This document shows positions 45,178 to 52,332 of a stretch of 64,000 bases of DNA, piece after piece. The notes under the pieces were generated by a model that worked only from the letters and a program-made list of their open reading frames with translations, was not told the origin of the DNA and searched no databases. Positions within the stretch are counted from its first letter, which is position 1. Each line of letters starts with the position of its first letter. Origin of the DNA: a virus; the IMG/VR virus record IMGVR_UViG_3300032304_000763, positions 1 to 64,000 of that record. One strand, 5' to 3'. Made by a program: the position numbers and the translations under genes.

Positions 45178-45558
45178 ATGAACAACACCCTATCTAATTT
45201 ACCAACAACACAGGCTGCTCCTGATAGTGCTGATAAGAGCAGAGTATATCTAAATAACTTTGGGCAGTCCGGTGAAGAATATTCAGGTGCTGATGTCGAC
45301 GCTACTGTTGGATTTCTATCTAAACGTGGATTTGGTCTCGAAGCTGCTACTGTTACCGCTATGGTGTTGTTAAGGCAAGCCAAACAGGATAACATATCCG
45401 TGTTTAAGTTGTTAGATACTTTAGATACTTTACAAACCTTAGAGCTGTCGGCTCTTGTTAGCGAAATATTAAATCAAAACAGATCTCAAACATCTAGATT
45501 AGGATTCAAGGTACCAGTATCTGCTAATCAGCAAAAGATAAGAAACATCAAAGCATAA
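45178..45558 (+). CDS. Conserved-looking tail-region hypothetical
   Basis: This 126-residue, mostly helical protein starts seven bases after the tube-like gene and overlaps gp4 by one base (TAATG). The centre reads DVDATVGFLSKRGFGLEAATVTAMVLLRQAKQDN and the C-terminus LNQNRSQTSRLGFKVPV. I believe similar proteins recur at this place in marine T4-like phages, but I cannot name a function. No membrane segment or catalytic motif is visible. Its position between tube and head completion genes suggests an assembly role. Confidence 0.55.
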   Translation: MNNTLSNLPTTQAAPDSADKSRVYLNNFGQSGEEYSGADVDATVGFLSKRGFGLEAATVTAMVLLRQAKQDNISVFKLLDTLDTLQTLELSALVSEILNQNRSQTSRLGFKVPVSANQQKIRNIKA

Positions 45559-45998
45559 TGGCCAAGTTTGCTCAAGGGAGATTCACTATGAAGAATCCCG
45601 AAAAATATATTGGAAAGAAAATACCGTTGGCCCGCAGCTCATGGGAATTTGTTTTTATGCGGATGCTCGATGAACACGAAGGTGTCGAAAAGTGGGCTAG
45701 TGAAAGTATACAAATACCCTACAGAGATCCCTTAACAGGCAAGTATACCATATACGTTCCTGATTTCTTTATTGTCTACAACGATAAGTCTGGTAAAAAG
45801 CATGCCGAAGTTGTTGAAGTAAAACCCAGCAATCATACCTTTTTAGAAAAAGTAGGCAAGAGCCAATATAATCAACAGCAATATGTTAAAAATATGGCAA
45901 AGTGGGAAGCTGCTCACGCATGGTGTAAACAACAGGGTATTAAGTTTAGAGTAGTAAATGAAGATGATATTTTCCACAAAGGCTCTAAACGTAGATAA
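45558..45998 (+). CDS. 4: Head completion protein gp4-like
   Basis: This 146-residue basic protein is equal in length to T4 gp4 (150). It shows GRFTMKNPEKYIGKKIPLARSSWEFVFMRMLDEHEGVEKWASE, IPYRDPLTGKYTIYVPDFFIVY, AEVVEVKPSNH and a C-terminal AWCKQQGIKFRVVNEDD. The E...P-D-F...E-V-K-P pattern is that of a TnsA-like nuclease core (Asp, Glu and Lys of a PD-(D/E)XK site), which is known for the gp4 family. T4 gp4 completes the head after packaging. It lies one gene ahead of the small terminase. Confidence 0.85.
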   Translation: MAKFAQGRFTMKNPEKYIGKKIPLARSSWEFVFMRMLDEHEGVEKWASESIQIPYRDPLTGKYTIYVPDFFIVYNDKSGKKHAEVVEVKPSNHTFLEKVGKSQYNQQQYVKNMAKWEAAHAWCKQQGIKFRVVNEDDIFHKGSKRR

Positions 45999-46001
45999 GT
46001 A
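45995..46001 (+). promoter_or_regulatory. Late promoter variant, leaderless geometry (ATAAGTA, N5, ATG)
   Basis: ATAAGTA differs by one base from the late core and lies exactly five bases before the gp16 ATG at 46007. It overlaps the gp4 stop codon. Confidence 0.45.
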
Positions 46002-46006
46002 GATAT

Positions 46007-46489
46007 ATGACCAAAAAGTTAGAAGAACTGTTTAATTTAGAAGAGTCTACTACTGTAGAGCCAGCAATCCCTGTGATAGAAGAATCTAAAGAAGAAGTAC
46101 GTGATCTCGAAAGAAGTTACAGAGAAGTTGACACTATTGCTGGACAATTACCTGCTATTGCTGACTTAGATTCCTTAGGTGAAAACGAACTAGATGCCCT
46201 TGCTAAAAAAGCAGAGGATGCCTATGACGATCTAATGGATCTAGGCATGAACGTTGAAGTACGCTATAGTGGTCGTATTTTTGAAGTAGCAGGCACAATG
46301 CTGCGTAATGCTATTGATGCTAAGTCTGCTAAAATTGACAAAAAGCTAAAGGCTATTGACGCTAAACTTAAGAAGTTAAAAATAGACAGAGATGCTGGCG
46401 ACGAAGATCCAAATAATATGCTAAACGGACAGGCATTTGTAATTACAGATCGCAACGAGCTCTTGAAAAAACTGCAAGGAAAGGAATAA
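46007..46489 (+). CDS. 16: Terminase small subunit gp16-like
   Basis: This 160-residue protein is close to T4 gp16 (164). The N-terminal 40 residues are acidic and flexible. The core contains REVDTIAGQLPAIADLDSLGENELDALAKKAEDAYDDLMDLGMNVEVRYSGRIFEVAGTMLRNAIDAKSAKIDKKLKAIDAKLKKLKI, which is two long helices forming the ring coiled coil, as in marine T4-like gp16. A C-terminal GQAFVITDRNELLKKL tail may contact the large subunit. It recognises DNA and regulates gp17. Unlike T4, two genes separate it from gp17. Confidence 0.8.
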   Translation: MTKKLEELFNLEESTTVEPAIPVIEESKEEVRDLERSYREVDTIAGQLPAIADLDSLGENELDALAKKAEDAYDDLMDLGMNVEVRYSGRIFEVAGTMLRNAIDAKSAKIDKKLKAIDAKLKKLKIDRDAGDEDPNNMLNGQAFVITDRNELLKKLQGKE

Positions 46490-46492
46490 ATA
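46486..46492 (+). promoter_or_regulatory. Late promoter core, leaderless geometry (ATAAATA, N5, ATG)
   Basis: ATAAATA overlaps the gp16 stop codon and precedes the ATG at 46498 by exactly five bases. No ribosome site lies between. Confidence 0.65.
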
Positions 46493-46497
46493 CTGAT

Positions 46498-47061
46498 ATG
46501 AAAACATTTAAAGATTATCTTGCTGAAAGTAAAAAAACCTACGGTTTCCGTATTAAAGTTGCGGGTCCATTGCCTGAAGGATTTGAAGAAAAAGCCAAAT
46601 CAAAGATGGGCAAATACGGGTGCGGTAAGTTTGAAAAAGTTGCCACTACACCTATTCAAAAAACCGCATTGGAATTTTTAGATCTTTCAAACATTGAAGT
46701 TACAATATTTGAGTGCGAATGTGCTTATCCTGTAACACCACAACAAATTCAAATCGATGTTCACGAATCAACAGGAACACCGAATACCCACCTTCGTGTA
46801 AGAAACGTTAACGATCCGCTTGAGCAAGCATTACCAGTTGAAGCTCCAGATGGAAAGTCTATTTTAAATGACAGCGATTTAAAATCTGCTGAAAAGATCA
46901 AACACAAAGAATTTTTTGGCAACGAGCACAATGCTTCTTTTATCAAAGAACTTGCTAAGACCAGCAAAGAAAGAGCCAAAGACAAGAATCAAGGCGAATA
47001 TAAAATGCCTAAATCACCAAAACAAGACAAAGCCGGCACCAAGAGTGCCCTAGGGAGTTAA
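46498..47061 (+). CDS. Putative internal head protein with capsid-targeting-like N-terminus
   Basis: This 187-residue protein begins MKTFKDYLAES, which closely resembles the T4 capsid targeting sequence (MKTYQEFIAEA in internal proteins). The prohead protease gp21 cuts that sequence after (L/I)xE; LAE at residues 8-10 would be the cut site here. Residues 15-90 read as a ferredoxin-like beta-alpha-beta fold (TYGFRIKVAGPLP...IEVTIFECECAYPVTPQQIQIDV). The C-terminal third is Lys-rich and disordered. It lies between the terminase subunits. An ejected or packaged DNA-binding protein is inferred; the enzymatic role, if any, is unknown. Confidence 0.6.
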   Translation: MKTFKDYLAESKKTYGFRIKVAGPLPEGFEEKAKSKMGKYGCGKFEKVATTPIQKTALEFLDLSNIEVTIFECECAYPVTPQQIQIDVHESTGTPNTHLRVRNVNDPLEQALPVEAPDGKSILNDSDLKSAEKIKHKEFFGNEHNASFIKELAKTSKERAKDKNQGEYKMPKSPKQDKAGTKSALGS

Positions 47062-47062
47062 T

Positions 47063-47608
47063 ATGGATTTTAAAGCTATACTAGAAAAGATGGCCGAACT
47101 AGAAGCTAGTAAGGTATCAGAGGAGTGTGGCATGTCCATGACTCCATCAACACCAAACGCACCACCTGCTACTCCACCATCGATGAGCATCAATCTAAAT
47201 GCTCAAGGTTTGGACAGCATTGAATCTTTAATGAAATTGATCAGCAAAGTCAATCCAGATTCTCTTGGCGGTAATGTAAAAGAACCAACATTACCAATGA
47301 TGACCACTGAGCCATCAATGGCTTCGTTGAGAGATAAGGTAATGGCTGCTCCGACAATTGGTATTTCTGATGGCGACATTGATCCTACTGATAACGACAT
47401 TGATCCAGAACAAGAAGCGTTTGGTAATTCTCCAGAAGGTGCTTCGGGTCCAGAGATCAAACCATTGAGTGCTGCTATTCCAAACGGCGATGATCTACAT
47501 CGCAAGAAAGGTCAGTATCCAGCAACACAACCAGGCGATAATCCAATGGCTGTGGAAAGCATCAAAGCACAATTAGAAGCATTGTTGGCTGAGATCAAAT
47601 CTAAATAA
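47063..47608 (+). CDS. Hypothetical acidic, Pro/Ser-rich protein between terminase genes
   Basis: This 181-residue, mostly disordered protein has helical ends. The N-terminus MDFKAILEKMAELEAS is amphipathic and contains ILE (residues 6-8), a weak match to the gp21 cleavage consensus. The centre has STPNAPPATPPS, an IESLMKLISKVNP helix and an acidic stretch with IDPTDNDIDPEQEAF. The C-terminus AVESIKAQLEALLAEIKSK is a short coiled coil. This composition resembles scaffold-like or internal head proteins. It starts two bases after the preceding stop and ends in a strong terminator. Function unknown. Confidence 0.5.
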   Translation: MDFKAILEKMAELEASKVSEECGMSMTPSTPNAPPATPPSMSINLNAQGLDSIESLMKLISKVNPDSLGGNVKEPTLPMMTTEPSMASLRDKVMAAPTIGISDGDIDPTDNDIDPEQEAFGNSPEGASGPEIKPLSAAIPNGDDLHRKKGQYPATQPGDNPMAVESIKAQLEALLAEIKSK

Positions 47609-47623
47609 TAATCAAAACGCTCA

Positions 47624-47650
47624 AATAGGCTCTTCGGAGCCTATTTTTTT
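47624..47650 (+). terminator. Rho-independent terminator with TTCG loop
   Basis: A nine-base stem AATAGGCTC / GAGCCTATT closed by a TTCG tetraloop is followed by seven T residues. It separates the gp16 group from gp17. Confidence 0.9.
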
Positions 47651-47652
47651 CA

Positions 47653-47659
47653 GTAAATA
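47653..47659 (+). promoter_or_regulatory. Late promoter core, leaderless geometry (GTAAATA, N5, ATG)
   Basis: GTAAATA follows the terminator by three bases and precedes the gp17 ATG at 47665 by exactly five. No ribosome site is present. Confidence 0.65.
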
Positions 47660-47664
47660 ACAGT

Positions 47665-49251
47665 ATGGCAAAATCACTAGACGGTAATTTAATCAAGAAG
47701 GCCCATGCTCAAATCAAGTATACTCTTGAGGAAGTTAAGCACCTTGAAGCATGTATGGATCCAGTAACTGGTCCTCTCTATTTTGCTAGAAACTTTGTAA
47801 AAATTCAGCACCCTGTACGTGGTAGTATTCCTTTTGATATGTATGATTATCAAGAAAAATTAATTGAATCATATCACGGTAACAAACAATGTATCGCAAT
47901 GTTGCCTCGTCAGATGGGCAAGACAACCTGTGCCTGTGCGTATCTATTATGGTACACTATGTTTGTGCCAGAAGCACAGGTGTTAATTGCTGCTCACAAA
48001 TACGAAGGTGCTCAAGATATTATGAATCGTTATCGATTCGGCTACGAGAACTTGCCAGACTTTATTCGTGCTGGTGTTTATTCTTACAACAGAAACACCA
48101 TTGAGTATGATAATGGTGCTCGTATACAGGCAGTAACAACAACAGAAAATACCGGTCGTGGTAAATCTCTTTCATTGATCTATTGCGATGAGTTTGCCTT
48201 CGTACAGCCACCAGAGAAAGCCAAAGAGTTCTGGACTGCGTTATCACCAACACTATCAACTGGTGGTAAGTGTATTATTACATCAACACCAAACTCAGAC
48301 GAAGACCAGTTTGCGTTAATCTGGACTGAAGCCAATAAAAAGTTTGACGAACACGGCAACGAGCAACCACTAGGTCAAAACGGATTCTATTCATATTTTG
48401 CTCATTGGTCAGAACATCCAGACCGTGACGAAGCATGGGCAGCACAAGAAAGAAGTAAGATTGGCGAAGAACGCTTCCGCCGCGAGTTTGATTGCGAATT
48501 CTTGATCTTTGATGAAACTCTAATTAACGCTGTTAAACTAGCAGAACTTAAAGGTGTTGAACCCACAATGACCATGGGTCAAACACGTTGGTACAAGGAA
48601 ATTAATCCGCAGGCAACATATCTAGTAGCATTAGATCCTTCATTAGGTACAGGTGGTGACTACGGTGCTATTCAAGTTTTTGAAATGCCTAGTATGACAC
48701 AGGTAGCAGAATGGCGACATAATTTAACGCCTATTCAAGCACAGGTCAAGCACATGCGAGAGATATTAAGATACATTGCTGAACGTGCTGCAGAATTAGG
48801 CGGAAATCCGCAGATTTATTATTCAGTAGAAAACAACACCCTAGGCGAGGCCGCACTAATAACAATCAGCGACCTAGGCGAAGAAAACTTCGCAGGATTA
48901 TTCTTAAGTGAACCTATACGTAAAGGGCATGTACGTAAATTTCGCAAAGGATTTAACACCACGCACCGTAGTAAAGTCACTGCTTGTAGTCAACTTAAGA
49001 ATATGATAGAGCAACATAAAATGGTAATTAAGTCTAAACCCTTAATTTCCGAACTAAAAACATTTGTAGCACACGGTGTTGGTTTTGGTGCTAAAACAGG
49101 TGAGCATGACGATTTGGTGTCGTCGACCCTACTAGTTATACGCATGGCTAGTGTTCTGGCAGATTGGGATCCGCAGATATATGAAAAAATGACGGAACGA
49201 TTAACCGAAGATCAAATGCCCATGCCAATATACGTAACTTCAATATTCTAA
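47665..49251 (+). CDS. 17: Terminase large subunit gp17-like
   Basis: This 528-residue protein (T4 610) packs DNA using ATP and cuts it. The ATPase domain has PRQMGKTT (residues 81-88, Walker A; T4 has SRQLGKTT), LIYCDEFAFV (171-180, Walker B with D175 and E176) and the coupling motif ITSTPN (205-210). The nuclease domain has VALDPSLGTGGDYGAI (321-336, Asp324), SVENN (387-391, Glu389) and HDDLVSS (481-487), matching the T4 nuclease triad D401, E458 and D542 in order and spacing. All key residues are present. It is expressed alone from its own late promoter behind a terminator. Confidence 0.95.
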   Translation: MAKSLDGNLIKKAHAQIKYTLEEVKHLEACMDPVTGPLYFARNFVKIQHPVRGSIPFDMYDYQEKLIESYHGNKQCIAMLPRQMGKTTCACAYLLWYTMFVPEAQVLIAAHKYEGAQDIMNRYRFGYENLPDFIRAGVYSYNRNTIEYDNGARIQAVTTTENTGRGKSLSLIYCDEFAFVQPPEKAKEFWTALSPTLSTGGKCIITSTPNSDEDQFALIWTEANKKFDEHGNEQPLGQNGFYSYFAHWSEHPDRDEAWAAQERSKIGEERFRREFDCEFLIFDETLINAVKLAELKGVEPTMTMGQTRWYKEINPQATYLVALDPSLGTGGDYGAIQVFEMPSMTQVAEWRHNLTPIQAQVKHMREILRYIAERAAELGGNPQIYYSVENNTLGEAALITISDLGEENFAGLFLSEPIRKGHVRKFRKGFNTTHRSKVTACSQLKNMIEQHKMVIKSKPLISELKTFVAHGVGFGAKTGEHDDLVSSTLLVIRMASVLADWDPQIYEKMTERLTEDQMPMPIYVTSIF

Positions 49252-49252
49252 G

Positions 49253-49259
49253 ATAAATA
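49253..49259 (+). promoter_or_regulatory. Late promoter core, leaderless geometry (ATAAATA, N5, ATG)
   Basis: ATAAATA starts two bases after the gp17 stop codon and precedes the ATG at 49265 by exactly five bases. No ribosome site lies between. Confidence 0.65.
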
Positions 49260-49264
49260 TAAAC

Positions 49265-51151
49265 ATGGAAGATAATATTAAAAGTGTTAGCACTGACCTA
49301 TTCTACAAAGTTAGAAGCCGTTTTTCTGGCCTTAAATTAGGTACAGAAACTGGTGAAGTAACTATCAATCCCGAAGAAGCTGTATTCTTTGACTTTGACT
49401 ACATGGAAGGACAAACTCCGGTTGGTCACGTAAGCATTAGTCTAGCAGAACCAGGAAACATGAAAGTTTACTACAGTACAGGGATCGCAGAAGATATGGA
49501 TCCTGTACAAAAAGATACATGGTATGATTTTTTAAGAGGTCTTAGAGAATTTGCCAAACGTAGGTTAATGAGTTTTGATACACGCGATATTACTAAAGAC
49601 AATCTAGATCAAAGAGACTTTGGTTTCTTAAGTCAATATGCTACTACAACACCCGTTGGAGAGGGAATTATGAAAGAAGGAATAGGAATGTATGGTACTG
49701 CTAAAACCAGTTACCAAAAATTAGAAAATACTAGATTGATTATCAAACATAATCAACAAGTAGATGAAACTAGCCCAGGTGCTAGAACTAGACATATCAA
49801 TGCTATGTTTATTGAAAATGGCCAAGGCGAACGTTTTAAATATCCGTTCATCCATCTAGCAGGTGCTCGTGCTATGCAGAGACACGTTCAAGAAGGCGGG
49901 TTACCCTATGACGATATTGGCAAACACATTATTGGCATCAGTGAAAAAATTGCTCATCTAAAGAATTTTGGAAACTATGTTGTACGCAACGATCTTATGA
50001 ATTCTGAAACAAATGAGATTGTTGGTCGTGCTCACGAGACATTAGACAGTCTAAGAGAAACTATTAAAAAACTAGCTAAAAGATCACACTACGAACAATT
50101 TAAATCAGAGTTCCAGGCAGAAAATTTATCAGAAGTTCCTCAAGATTTTATCGAAGACCTAACTAACAAATTTACAGTTAAGAATTTCAAAGAAGACATT
50201 AAGGGAGTATTTCCTATCATTTATAGCTTAATGCAGGCCAACGAAGAAATACATTATGACGACATAGTCGCAATGACCCACTCGACTAACGAAGACGTTG
50301 AAATCGATTTAGACACCACAGACGAATTCGTAGATCCATTTAGTAAATTTGAAGCATGGGCTATGAACCTAGGCGAAGACAATGCTATTACTAGTCAAGA
50401 TGAAGAAGAAAAGGCAGCAGCCGTCGAAAAGTTACAGACATTAGTAGGACAGCATTTTCCAGCAGGCATAGACGGCCAAAACGCTATTGAAAGTTTAAAA
50501 GGCATTATTGATGATCCAAGACTAGCTCAGGAAATTAAAGCTACTGCTAACGAAGATGCTGATACCTGTGTGCGTCCGTTAGTTTATCAATGGTTACAAG
50601 ATAACGCACCCGAAGTAGTTAATGAATTAGATTTCGGTGACATGGATATGCCTGATGCTGAATATGATGACGAAGGTGGCGACACTGATGACTCATATGC
50701 TCTAGCATCAGCAGGTCACGGATCTGATGAGGACTACGGTGATTATGGCAACGAATACGAAGCTAACGATCCTAATCATCCAGAATATAATAAAAAAGAT
50801 GACTACGATTTACCGCCAAGCATGAGAGGCAAAGGTACAGACAAATATCGTTTACCAGATACTGATAAACACGATGACAGACATGCTCGCGATTTCCGCA
50901 AGCGTACTGGACAAGAAGAATCTGTAAATATTCAAGAAGTAGCAGAATTTATGTTTAGTTGTTACGACAAGGATTCTAGAACATTCCCTAGAGGTCCAGA
51001 AGGCGTTGTAACAATGGTAGGCAAAAAGTTTGGTGAACAGGCAGAACAAGTAGCTCGTCAATTTGTAGAAAGAATGGCACCGCAACAAAATACACAAGTA
51101 CCGCAGGTCAATGAACTAGCACGTATTAGAGAATTATCAGGCTTACAATAA
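49265..51151 (+). CDS. Large conserved-looking structural or scaffold-like protein
   Basis: This 628-residue protein has a folded N-terminal 300 residues (FYKVRSRFSGLKLGTETGEVT, EAVFFDFDYMEG, VKVYYSTGI-like strands and helices around RHINAMFIENGQGERFKYPFIHLAGARAMQRH). A helical part follows, then a highly acidic low-complexity stretch with DFGDMDMPDAEYDDEGGDTDD near residues 460-480. The C-terminus is NIQEVAEFMFSCYDKDSRTFP...KKFGEQAEQVARQFVERM ending ELARIRELSGLQ, a tail I associate with virion or scaffold proteins of marine T4-like phages. No catalytic motif is seen. It lies directly behind gp17 with its own late promoter. Function unknown; structural role inferred. Confidence 0.55.
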   Translation: MEDNIKSVSTDLFYKVRSRFSGLKLGTETGEVTINPEEAVFFDFDYMEGQTPVGHVSISLAEPGNMKVYYSTGIAEDMDPVQKDTWYDFLRGLREFAKRRLMSFDTRDITKDNLDQRDFGFLSQYATTTPVGEGIMKEGIGMYGTAKTSYQKLENTRLIIKHNQQVDETSPGARTRHINAMFIENGQGERFKYPFIHLAGARAMQRHVQEGGLPYDDIGKHIIGISEKIAHLKNFGNYVVRNDLMNSETNEIVGRAHETLDSLRETIKKLAKRSHYEQFKSEFQAENLSEVPQDFIEDLTNKFTVKNFKEDIKGVFPIIYSLMQANEEIHYDDIVAMTHSTNEDVEIDLDTTDEFVDPFSKFEAWAMNLGEDNAITSQDEEEKAAAVEKLQTLVGQHFPAGIDGQNAIESLKGIIDDPRLAQEIKATANEDADTCVRPLVYQWLQDNAPEVVNELDFGDMDMPDAEYDDEGGDTDDSYALASAGHGSDEDYGDYGNEYEANDPNHPEYNKKDDYDLPPSMRGKGTDKYRLPDTDKHDDRHARDFRKRTGQEESVNIQEVAEFMFSCYDKDSRTFPRGPEGVVTMVGKKFGEQAEQVARQFVERMAPQQNTQVPQVNELARIRELSGLQ

Positions 51152-51172
51152 ACAATTTTAGAGTAAAGATTT

Positions 51173-51196
51173 GGACACTTCGGTGTCCTTTCTTTT
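51173..51196 (+). terminator. Rho-independent terminator with TTCG loop
   Basis: GGACAC (51173-51178), TTCG and GTGTCC (51183-51188) are followed by TTTCTTTT. It closes the late packaging block ahead of the recombination genes. Confidence 0.85.
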
Positions 51197-51228
51197 GGTA
51201 AAAATATTTTAGAAAGAGGTTGCTCTTA

Positions 51229-51235
51229 CTAAATA
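51229..51235 (+). promoter_or_regulatory. T4-type late promoter core for gp32 (CTAAATA)
   Basis: CTAAATA predicts a transcript start near 51241, so the message would begin exactly with the hairpin at 51240-51261. The ATG lies 70 bases downstream. Confidence 0.6.
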
Positions 51236-51239
51236 AATC

Positions 51240-51289
51240 ACGCATAATAGTTGTTATGCGTAAGGCATATTACATTTTAAGGCATATTA
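51240..51289 (+). promoter_or_regulatory. gp32 leader: 5' hairpin plus tandem 12-base repeat
   Basis: ACGCATAA (51240-51247) and TTATGCGT (51254-51261) form a perfect eight-base stem with the loop TAGTTG. Directly behind it TAAGGCATATTA occurs twice, at 51261-51272 and 51278-51289, with a 17-base period. The ribosome site AGGAGG follows at 51291-51296. T4 gp32 represses its own translation by binding a leader with a 5' pseudoknot and an unstructured A/U-rich stretch, so this leader is a plausible autogenous operator. Confidence 0.6.
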
Positions 51290-51305
51290 TAGGAGGCAAT
51301 TTAAA

Positions 51306-52271
51306 ATGGCTACACTAGCAGAAATCCGAGCAAAACTTCAAGAATCACAAGCAGGTCAAGGCGGCAAAACAAGCGGCGGCGACAACGCAATTTATCCCCA
51401 CTGGAACATGGCAGAAGGTAAAGAAGCAACTATTCGTTTCTTACCAGATGGAGATTCTAACAACACTTTCTTCTGGATTGAACGAGCAATGATCAAATTA
51501 CCGTTCGCTGGAATCAAAGGTGATACCTCAAGCAAGCCAGTTCAAGTACAAGTTCCATGTATGGAAATGTGGAACGAAACATGTCCAGTACTTTCTGAAG
51601 TACGTGGTTGGTTCAAGGATAAGAGTCTTGAAGACATGGGTCGTAAGTATTGGAAGAAGCGTTCATACCTTTTCCAAGGTTACGTTGTAAAGAATCCTAT
51701 CTCGGAAGATACAACTCCAGAAAATCCAATCCGTAGATTTATCATCGGACCTCAGATTTATCAGATTATTAAATCTGCTTTGATGGATCCTGAGCTTAAT
51801 GAGTTGCCAACAGATTTCAACCACGGTGTTGATTTCCGTATCGCAAAAACATCCAAGGGCGGTTACGCAGACTATTCTACTTCAAAGTGGAGCCGTGTTG
51901 AACGTGCTCTAAGCGATGAAGAACGCACAGCAGTTGAAACACATGGTCTCTTTAGTCTAAAAGATTTCCTTCCAAAGAAACCTACAGACGTAGAACTTAA
52001 AGTTATCAAAGAGATGTTCGAAGCATCTGTTGATGGCGAAGCCTACGACATGGATCGTTGGGGTCAATACTTCAAACCAGCAGGTATGAGTCAAGCTACA
52101 GGTGATCCTGCCGCAAGACGTACTGAAGCTGTCGTTGATGAAGACGAACCAGCGATAGTAGCAGCCCCAGTGGCATCATCTGCTCCTAAAGCAGAAGAAC
52201 CAGCGGCTGCTGGCAATAACAGTAGAGCACAAGACATCCTAGCGATGATCCGCTCACGTCAAAGCCAGTAA
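51306..52271 (+). CDS. 32: Single-stranded DNA-binding protein gp32-like
   Basis: This 321-residue protein compares with 301 in T4. It shows ATLAEIRAKLQE (N-terminal cooperativity region), IYPHWNMAEGKEATIRFLPDGDSNNTFFWIER (OB-fold entry; T4 has FKLRFLPSK), VQVPCMEMWNETCPV, YWKKRSYLFQGYVVKNP, RFIIGPQIYQII and a strongly acidic C-terminal tail after residue 270. T4 gp32 binds zinc through one His and three Cys; here only C85 and C93 remain in that region, so the zinc site appears lost or altered. It covers replication and recombination intermediates. It has a strong ribosome site and a structured leader. Confidence 0.9.
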   Translation: MATLAEIRAKLQESQAGQGGKTSGGDNAIYPHWNMAEGKEATIRFLPDGDSNNTFFWIERAMIKLPFAGIKGDTSSKPVQVQVPCMEMWNETCPVLSEVRGWFKDKSLEDMGRKYWKKRSYLFQGYVVKNPISEDTTPENPIRRFIIGPQIYQIIKSALMDPELNELPTDFNHGVDFRIAKTSKGGYADYSTSKWSRVERALSDEERTAVETHGLFSLKDFLPKKPTDVELKVIKEMFEASVDGEAYDMDRWGQYFKPAGMSQATGDPAARRTEAVVDEDEPAIVAAPVASSAPKAEEPAAAGNNSRAQDILAMIRSRQSQ

Positions 52272-52332
52272 AAACTAGCTTAGAGAGGTGCTCCGGCATC
52301 TCTCTAATTTCATTTCTGTAAGGACTATAATA

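Noticed and set aside
52288-52332. Longer N-terminus for UvsX
   Set aside because: The extra 15 residues cover the intergenic leader and ribosome site. ATG 52333 has AAGGA at good spacing and fits the family start.
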